NCBI RefSeq assembly: GCF_003014535.1
Contig: NZ_PYGD01000001.1
Location: forward strand, 372,001 to 436,000
Direction of reading: 5' to 3'
Length of the DNA stretch: 64,000 nt
DNA from: Taibaiella chishuiensis
GTDB lineage: Bacteria > Bacteroidota > Bacteroidia > Chitinophagales > Chitinophagaceae
Below are positions 58,534 through 64,000 of this stretch, piece by piece. The first letter of the stretch is position 1. Every line of letters starts with the position of its first letter. The notes beneath the pieces were generated by a model. That model saw only the letters and a program-made list of their open reading frames with translations. It had not been told where the DNA came from and ran no database searches. The translations under genes and the position numbers were made by a program.

Positions 58534-59984
58534 CAGGATTCGTTTTGTTGTTGTAAGAAAAAAGTCTGCCGGTCGCCTTTGTAGGCACTCCAGTCAAATT
58601 CATCCAGGAATTTACGCGCAGCTTCGGCGCCTATGGCAAAGAGGTCGATCTTTTGCTCGTTGGTCAGGAAAAAGTTCAGCCAGTTGTATTCCGCAACAGG
58701 CACCTTACCGACCCCGAGATTCATGATCCTGTTTTTAAGACCGAAGTCCTTATCGTAGTAAAACCGTACCGTATTAAACATCCTGCCCAGGTAACCGGCA
58801 AAGCTCCATTGTTCGGGCTCGTCCTGTTTGTCGCCCGGTTTGCTGTCGTCCAGGTCAATGCCTAAAGTAGGCAGCCGCGGCACTTCGATATCCTTGTTGT
58901 AAAATACATTGACCGGGAAATTGGATAAGATACCGCCATCGACGAACCGCACGGTATCCGGTGGTGCTTTAAGGTTAAACTGCTCTTCCCATAAGGCATT
59001 TACACCCGCATCGTTACCGGGTATATCCTTGATATAGTAAGATTCAAAAAACACGGGTATCGACATCGAAGCCCTTACAAAACCTGCCGGTTGCAACTCG
59101 TTCATTTTATCTGCGGTGCGAAACAGGTTGGCCATGGCTGGGAACTCGAACTTATTCTGGGTTACCAGTTCCGATGCAATAAACACGACATCGCCCTTCA
59201 GATCGGCGACCGGCTCCTTGCGCGGCGACCGGATCTTTAACGCAGGCGCCGTTGCCGCCCGCGCCTCAAGATCGCCCACGGTATGGATACCGTTGGCTTT
59301 CATATGCGCCTTTACCCAATCGTAGAAAAAGTCGCCGGGATTGATGCCGAAGCCCGCTGTCTTTAGGCGCTTCAGCAGCGAAGAGACATAAGCCCCGGTA
59401 ACCCCTGCTACAAGTACATACAACCCGATAAGGATAAATACGAAACAGGTAGCCAGACCCAGCACGGGATACTTATGCTGCAGGCCCAGCAATACAAAGG
59501 CCGACACCAGGATCAGTGCGAGGAAAATAAGCGCATTACGCAACAGGTTGCGGATACGTTTCATAAAGTCGGGCTGCTGTACCAGGCCCCTGATCAGCAT
59601 ACGGGCAAAAGGGTGGCCGTCTACCAACCGGAACAGGTCAAGATCGGCCAGGGCGCTGATGAGGTAATCCGATTTGGTTTTGCTTTTATCTTCCTGGATG
59701 GCCATCAGCGAGGTATTGATCGCCCCTGCGCTGGTACCCGCCAGTTTGAGAAAACGGATGCCGGCCTGTTCGAGCACATACACATAACCCACCAGGGCAA
59801 CGCCTAATACGCCGCCGCCTTTTTGTACGAGGTTAACGTATTGTTCGCCCTGCTCGCCGAGTACATCGGAAACGATTTTAGGATGCGCCCTTACCTGGTC
59901 GACACAGGCGCTGACCCGCGGATCATTTTTGAAATCGTCGGGGGTAAGCTGCTTTTTGTTTTGATGCGGTGATTTTGCAGACAT
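58533..59984 (-). CDS. Patatin-like phospholipase family protein
   Basis: The protein has 483 residues with a patatin fold: the oxyanion loop QKGGGVLGVALVGYVYVLE, the catalytic Ser in the GTSAGAINT elbow and the Asp in FVDGGILSNFPVN, a complete Ser/Asp dyad. Two hydrophobic stretches (about 145-185; LIFLALILVSAFVLLGL, LATCFVFILIGLYVLV) are inserted in the middle, so the protein is probably membrane-bound. It would hydrolyse acyl lipids. The coupled membrane-protein gene downstream is the likely partner. Confidence 0.85.
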   Translation of the reverse strand: MSAKSPHQNKKQLTPDDFKNDPRVSACVDQVRAHPKIVSDVLGEQGEQYVNLVQKGGGVLGVALVGYVYVLEQAGIRFLKLAGTSAGAINTSLMAIQEDKSKTKSDYLISALADLDLFRLVDGHPFARMLIRGLVQQPDFMKRIRNLLRNALIFLALILVSAFVLLGLQHKYPVLGLATCFVFILIGLYVLVAGVTGAYVSSLLKRLKTAGFGINPGDFFYDWVKAHMKANGIHTVGDLEARAATAPALKIRSPRKEPVADLKGDVVFIASELVTQNKFEFPAMANLFRTADKMNELQPAGFVRASMSIPVFFESYYIKDIPGNDAGVNALWEEQFNLKAPPDTVRFVDGGILSNFPVNVFYNKDIEVPRLPTLGIDLDDSKPGDKQDEPEQWSFAGYLGRMFNTVRFYYDKDFGLKNRIMNLGVGKVPVAEYNWLNFFLTNEQKIDLFAIGAEAARKFLDEFDWSAYKGDRQTFFLQQQNES

Positions 59985-60220
59985 AGTAACGGTTTATCGA
60001 TAAGTATAAAAGCACAAAATATTAAATATTTAAATCATAAACAATACACGGCGATACAGATCATGAACAAATAATAAAGTCCCCGAACTGCCGTAGTACA
60101 GACCTGTAGCCGGAGCCGGGAAAGCATGCACCCGCAGTCGTTTTCCTTTGCAGAAAAAAAAATTCCGGCCTGCCGTCACAAATTCTTTTCTTTATCGTCT
60201 TACATACAAACACCCTATTC

Positions 60221-60694
60221 TTGAAAGCACTACTGGACGCAAGACCCCGGTTTATCCGGTTCGCAGCAAGCATCCTTGGCAACGAGCCGGATGCGGAAGA
60301 TGCCGTACAGGATTGTTACATACGCTTATGGGAACGCAATGGCGCTGCCGGCGCCCGCAACCCGGAGGCGTATATGATGCAGGCAGTACGTAATGCCTGC
60401 CTCGATCAGCTGAAGAAGAAAAGGCCGGAACAACTGGATGAACGCTATTGGGAAAACAAGGTACATGCGCCCGATGTATGGCAACAGATCGTAAACAAAG
60501 AACAATCGAAGCAATTGCAGCACCTCCTGCAACTGCTCAGCGAGAAGCAGCGAACGGTCTTTTACCTGCGCGATATCGAGGGTTATGAACTCCAGGAGAT
60601 CGAGGTACTCATGGGAATCAGCAACGAAGCCGTGCGGGCACAGCTGTCCCGCGCCAGGAAACAATTAAGGGAACTGTATAATCAACGATCATGA
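60221..60694 (+). CDS. ECF-type RNA polymerase sigma factor
   Basis: The protein has 157 residues: region 2 (about 8-70; RFAASILGNEPDAEDAVQDC, then YIRLWER) and region 4 (about 98-150; LSEKQRTVFYLRDIEGYELQ, then NEAVRAQLSRARKQLREL). The start codon is TTG; no in-frame ATG precedes the conserved part. The gene overlaps the next by four bases (ATGA), the usual layout of a sigma/anti-sigma pair. It probably directs transcription of its own operon, which ends with two DUF4252 proteins. Confidence 0.88.
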   Translation: MKALLDARPRFIRFAASILGNEPDAEDAVQDCYIRLWERNGAAGARNPEAYMMQAVRNACLDQLKKKRPEQLDERYWENKVHAPDVWQQIVNKEQSKQLQHLLQLLSEKQRTVFYLRDIEGYELQEIEVLMGISNEAVRAQLSRARKQLRELYNQRS

Positions 60695-61203
60695 ACGATA
60701 TCGAAGCTTTATTGGAAAAGTATTATGCGGGCGAAACTTCGCTGGAAGAAGAGCGCCGCGTACGGGAATATTTTGCACAACACCCCGAGCAGCAGGCCAC
60801 ACCCGATGCCCGACTCGCCGCTGCGGTACAGGCCGCGCGGGATACGCAACCCGACAGGGTGCTCCCGCAGCGCCGCAGCCACCGGTTTAAATACCTTGTG
60901 GCCTGCGGTACCGCACTGGCTGCTGGTATTGCGCTGGTGATAACCCTGAAGCAACCTGGTGTAACGCCGGCGCCGCAGGCGGCATTACCACAAACAACTG
61001 CGGTGTCGTCCGCACTAAGCAGGACCATACTGGTAAGACCGGATGTATCGGGCGAAATACAGGACGAGGAACAGGCACTGGAACAGGCCCGCAAAGCCCT
61101 GGCTTATGTAAGCAGCAAATTGAATAAGGGCGTTACCGGCATCAACCAGTTTGGTAAACTGGAACAATCCATCTCCAAAATCCAAAACAAAAACAAATCA
61201 TGA
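60691..61203 (+). CDS. Probable anti-sigma factor with one membrane helix
   Basis: The protein has 170 residues: an N-terminal helical cytosolic part (about 1-65; LLEKYYAGETSLEEERRVREY, typical of Bacteroidota anti-sigma-like proteins), one helix (about 70-88, YLVACGTALAAGIALVITL) and a periplasmic helical tail. The gene overlaps both the sigma gene (4 bases) and the next gene (4 bases). The zinc HxxxCxxC motif of classical ZAS anti-sigma factors is missing, so it is only inferred to hold the sigma factor. Confidence 0.72.
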   Translation: MNDIEALLEKYYAGETSLEEERRVREYFAQHPEQQATPDARLAAAVQAARDTQPDRVLPQRRSHRFKYLVACGTALAAGIALVITLKQPGVTPAPQAALPQTTAVSSALSRTILVRPDVSGEIQDEEQALEQARKALAYVSSKLNKGVTGINQFGKLEQSISKIQNKNKS

Positions 61204-61736
61204 AACTATTAAGAATCACCCTGAGCCTGCTCCTGCTGGCTATATTGCTGCCCTTTGCCGGCCAGGCGCAGGAAAGCCCGGTACAGAAATGGCTGCATGC
61301 CTTTGAAGACCGTAACGACATTACAACGGTAAGCATCAGCGGCGCTATGTTCAAGATGTTATCCCGCATCAATTCATCCGATCCCGACTACCAGGATATC
61401 GTAAAGTTTGCGGCCAAGCTCCAGGACTTTAAAATCGTGATCCTGGAAGGCGATGCCGCCAAAGCCAAAGAGAAAAGCGAATTCAGCCGCCTGCTGGCCG
61501 CCGCACCGCTGGGCAATTTCGAAGAACTGATGTCGATCCGCGAAAAGGGCGACCAGATTACCTTCCGGGCCCTGCAGCAGAACAATTATGTGCGGGAACT
61601 GATCATGACCGTCTCGGGCAGTGGCGACCAGGTCATCATCTTTATCAAAGGTAATTTTAAACTGAGCGAGCTTACCCAGATATCGGACAACATGAATATT
61701 ACCGGTATGGATAAGATCAAAAAAATGAAAAAATAA
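61200..61736 (+). CDS. Exported DUF4252 family protein
   Basis: The protein has 178 residues: a signal peptide (LLLLAILLPFAGQAQ) and one DUF4252 domain (about 25-170; DITTVSISGAMFKMLSRINS, FKIVILEGDAAKAKEKSEF, IIFIKGNFKLSELTQIS). The family is common in the Bacteroidota and has no known activity; it often occurs with ECF sigma/anti-sigma genes as here. The start overlaps the anti-sigma gene by four bases. A periplasmic role linked to envelope stress is inference. Confidence 0.85.
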   Translation: MKLLRITLSLLLLAILLPFAGQAQESPVQKWLHAFEDRNDITTVSISGAMFKMLSRINSSDPDYQDIVKFAAKLQDFKIVILEGDAAKAKEKSEFSRLLAAAPLGNFEELMSIREKGDQITFRALQQNNYVRELIMTVSGSGDQVIIFIKGNFKLSELTQISDNMNITGMDKIKKMKK

Positions 61737-61757
61737 TAACCCAATAAACGAAAAACC

Positions 61758-62270
61758 ATGAAAAAGATCCTCCTGCTTACGACCCTCCTCTTCCTGGCCT
61801 GTTGCAATGACATGCAAGCCAGGAGCGGCCTGCAGCGCTTTTATGCCAACCATAACGGCGACGACAATGTGGTATCGGTAAAATTGCCGAAACTGTTACT
61901 CCGGTTTATACCCAAAGACGATGAAGCCAGCTCCGTGCTGCGCCACCTTAAATCCTTAAAGGTATTCCAGATAGAAGCCCTGAACGGCAGACGCCGCGCA
62001 GTGGTAAGCGAACTGGAAGACGCCCTGGCACAGGACAGCTACGAAAGCCTGCTGCAGGTAAAGGATAAAGGAGAGCGGGTAAATATCTATATCAACCAGG
62101 ACGGCGACCGCATCCACGACCTGCTGATCATGATCGACAGCGACCGGGAACTTGTGGTAGTACAGGCCCGCACCAAAATTACTTTCGATCAGCTGACGCG
62201 TATGCTCAACGACTACCAGTCGGATAAAAAGGGCTCCGGCCTTGCCCGTGTCATCAGTTTTAAAGGATAA
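61758..62270 (+). CDS. DUF4252-like lipoprotein
   Basis: The protein has 170 residues. The N terminus (LLTTLLFLACCN) is a lipoprotein signal with Cys near residue 15 or 16. The mature part is a DUF4252-like domain (VVSVKLPKLLLRFIPKDD, LKVFQIEALNGRRRAVVSEL, HDLLIMIDSDRELVVVQ) related to the preceding protein. It is 21 bases after it and probably ends the sigma operon at the terminator at 62312. Confidence 0.83.
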   Translation: MKKILLLTTLLFLACCNDMQARSGLQRFYANHNGDDNVVSVKLPKLLLRFIPKDDEASSVLRHLKSLKVFQIEALNGRRRAVVSELEDALAQDSYESLLQVKDKGERVNIYINQDGDRIHDLLIMIDSDRELVVVQARTKITFDQLTRMLNDYQSDKKGSGLARVISFKG

Positions 62271-62311
62271 ATACAGCCCCCTACAAACCCATACGTCTAC
62301 CCTAAAAAGTC

Positions 62312-62350
62312 AACAGCCGGTCATCGTAACAGATGACCGGCTGTTTTAAA
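62312..62350. terminator. Strong hairpin terminator
   Basis: AACAGCCGGTCATC (62312-62325) and GATGACCGGCTGTT (62332-62345) form a perfect 14-bp stem with a six-base loop. It ends the sigma operon and, from the other side, the convergent type IX cargo gene. Confidence 0.88.
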
Positions 62351-62414
62351 TTTGGTATTGCTGAGCCCGGTGCTGCCTGCATTATACCGGGTACAATGCA
62401 GGCTTCAAGACCGG

Positions 62415-64000
62415 TTATTGTTTCACGAACTTGAACATCTGCCGATCGCCATTTTCCTGGCTGATGTTCAGGATATATACACCCGGTATAAAATCTTTAA
62501 CATCGATAGCATAGGGACTGCTGCCCATCAGGCGCTTATAATCCGCAAACAGTTTCCTGCCCGACACATCGAACAGGGTAATATCCGCAATCGTTTCCTG
62601 CGGAGCCATAAAGCGGACAAAGAGCTTGTCGTTGGTAGGATTCGGGTAAATAAAGAAGCTGCCTGATTCGATCATCGTTTCCTTCATCGGGGGCGGCATA
62701 GGCGCTGATGAAGCAAGTGCCCTGTCCCTGTAGCTCTGCGACTGGCATTTGGCCAGGATACCGGCCGGGCTTTCCTGCGCCGACTGCAATGTGGCATCAC
62801 AAGGAATATACTTGCTGATGTTCAGCGTCGAAAACCCGGAAGCAGGCGAAAAGAAAGAAGCATCAGTTATGATCAGCTTGCCTGCATACAGGTGCGCGTT
62901 ATTACCCAGGAACACATTGTTTTTGATAATAATGGTATCACGGGCAAAAAGGTTGCCGTTTACGGTAGCCTGCTCCAGCACAATATTCCGGGGTGCATTG
63001 ATCACTGTAGGAAAAGCCGGATCGGAAGCAAAGCTATGCACATAATAGTTGTAGAACGGGCTATTGGAACTCAGGTAGCGGTCCAGGTTGTAACGAAGAT
63101 TTGAAAAGCCGGGCGCAGGTTGTGCGTCCTCTTTGGCCTTCGACATGTCGTACGACAGCACGATGGAAATAACATCGTCATCGACCTGGTATTTTTTACG
63201 CAGTTTAAACACCACCTTCAAAATAATATCCGGCGTCTTATTGCGACAGCATATGTCATTAGAAGTCTGGTTGGGATCTGTAGTGGTATGGTGATACATG
63301 TTAAACGCCACATTACGCATACACTGGATCGGCGCATAAGGCGTCCGGATCCTGTATTTGCCCTGTTTAGGCCCGTTATCGCTACTACCATTGCCCATAT
63401 AATCAAAGAAGCCGGCCGACAGGTAATCCGTTTCCCAACCGGCATCTTCCATACGTTGCGGTATAGAGGACGCAAGCGCTTCCGGTTTCCCGAACTCTAC
63501 GGGCATCTGGTCGACATCACGCCACAGGAGTACATTAGATGGCGGACGACGGAATATCACGTCACCTGAATCGCTGCCAAACTCAAGGATATACGTGGCT
63601 TCTACGCCGATCACTTCCAGGTTAGACGCAGGGTTGACCACGTATTTAAGATCGCTGCTCATCCGGTATTGCCGGATATTGGGTATAAAGGGAATAGTAG
63701 CCGGGTTAATGGTGCTCATATCGTATGGATTCCAGCTAGGCGCCTGCGGCTTATATTCCACGTATTCGAGCGCCGGGATATCGAGTATATTGACCACACC
63801 CAATATATTGTTGTAGTCGGGAATACCTGCACCCGGCGGCCCTGTCCTGGTTGCCGGTGTAATAAAGCTATACGAGGTAATCGGGTTCGTCTTTTTGATC
63901 GTACCATTCAGGTTCAGGTCTACGGAATAGATAGTGGGCGTAGGTTTGGGCGTGCCGGTTGTGGCCGGCTTATTCATACTGCTGAAAAAGTCGAACAACC
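62415..64000 (-). CDS. Type IX secreted protein (type A sorting domain), 5' end outside the window
   Basis: At least 528 residues are visible and the frame stays open to the edge, so the start and signal peptide lie beyond 64000. The region up to about residue 400 (in the visible part) is beta-rich with no family I recognise (GVEATYILEFGSDSGDVIFR; LVFLRKKYQVDDDVISIVL-like strand). The end is a type A type IX sorting domain: FFIYPNPTNDKLFVRFM, FDVSGRKLFADYK, FIPGVYILNISQENG. The repeated AHLYAGKLIITDAS/NGNLFARDTIIIKNN strands before it suggest a beta-helix. Exported surface protein of unknown function. Confidence 0.83.
   Translation of the reverse strand, partial: LFDFFSSMNKPATTGTPKPTPTIYSVDLNLNGTIKKTNPITSYSFITPATRTGPPGAGIPDYNNILGVVNILDIPALEYVEYKPQAPSWNPYDMSTINPATIPFIPNIRQYRMSSDLKYVVNPASNLEVIGVEATYILEFGSDSGDVIFRRPPSNVLLWRDVDQMPVEFGKPEALASSIPQRMEDAGWETDYLSAGFFDYMGNGSSDNGPKQGKYRIRTPYAPIQCMRNVAFNMYHHTTTDPNQTSNDICCRNKTPDIILKVVFKLRKKYQVDDDVISIVLSYDMSKAKEDAQPAPGFSNLRYNLDRYLSSNSPFYNYYVHSFASDPAFPTVINAPRNIVLEQATVNGNLFARDTIIIKNNVFLGNNAHLYAGKLIITDASFFSPASGFSTLNISKYIPCDATLQSAQESPAGILAKCQSQSYRDRALASSAPMPPPMKETMIESGSFFIYPNPTNDKLFVRFMAPQETIADITLFDVSGRKLFADYKRLMGSSPYAIDVKDFIPGVYILNISQENGDRQMFKFVKQ

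Overview
The window looks like chromosomal DNA of a Bacteroidota bacterium, most likely in the Chitinophagaceae or a close relative (inference). The grounds are: three secreted proteins with type IX secretion C-terminal signals and one with a gliding-motility C-terminal domain; Bacteroidota-type promoters (TTTG, about 19 bases, TAnnTTTG); no clear Shine-Dalgarno sites; DUF5106-thioredoxin and DUF4252 proteins; GG-leader ribosomal peptide precursors; and a grasp-with-spasm peptide locus. No rRNA or CRISPR array is present. Two tRNA-Gly/tRNA-Leu pairs lie 19 kb apart.

Layout. 0-4.5 kb: two BlaI-type repressors, a BlaR1-like M56 protease ending in a TonB C-terminal domain, and four small exported TonB-CTD proteins. 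4.7-5.0 kb: an orphan lanthipeptide-like precursor. 5-12 kb: rlmD, a tandem pair of exported DUF5106-thioredoxin proteins, a DUF2891 protein and a polysaccharide-deacetylase-like protein. 12.1-18.8 kb: a CzcCBA-type metal efflux set with a His-rich protein in front and a DUF190 (PII-like) gene between adaptor and pump. 18.9-19.5 kb: a four-unit intergenic repeat. 19.6-22.5 kb: an NlpC/P60 lipoprotein, the first tRNA pair and a type IX cargo protein. 22.6-24.5 kb: an A/T-rich two-gene cassette (three-helix membrane protein plus trypsin-like protease) between 55-bp near-direct repeats. 24.8-31.5 kb: a flavin oxidoreductase pair, map, a large gliding-type adhesin and two paralogous small secreted proteins. 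31.7-36.1 kb: a LodB-like flavoprotein and a catalase-like/LodA-like fusion oxidase. 36.9-39.4 kb: a broken exonuclease III copy, a DoxX-ArsR-SRPBCC operon with a large palindrome upstream, and an intact exonuclease III gene. 39.6-42.6 kb: the second tRNA pair, a hypothetical gene and another type IX cargo protein. 42.7-47.2 kb: an A/T-rich RiPP island. 47.5-54.2 kb: a GT-C-like membrane protein, several hypotheticals and a NarL-type two-component set. 54.3-64 kb: a SulP transporter, a serine hydrolase, a YnfA protein, a patatin-like protein with a membrane partner, an ECF sigma/anti-sigma/DUF4252 operon and a type IX cargo protein cut by the window edge.

The most unusual items are: (1) the 1086-residue fusion of a catalase-like domain to a CTQ-type (LodA/GoxA) oxidase, translationally coupled to its LodB-like maturation flavoprotein; (2) the grasp-with-spasm locus, which has a Ser/Thr/Asp-rich precursor, an ATP-grasp ligase, a 61-residue overlapping small protein, a SPASM protein without an N-terminal CxxxCxxC motif and a DUF6624 protein, with a second lanthipeptide-like precursor next door; (3) the repeat-flanked membrane protein/protease cassette; and (4) the BlaI/M56/TonB-CTD array with paired operators on its promoter. 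All functions are read from sequence motifs without database searches.
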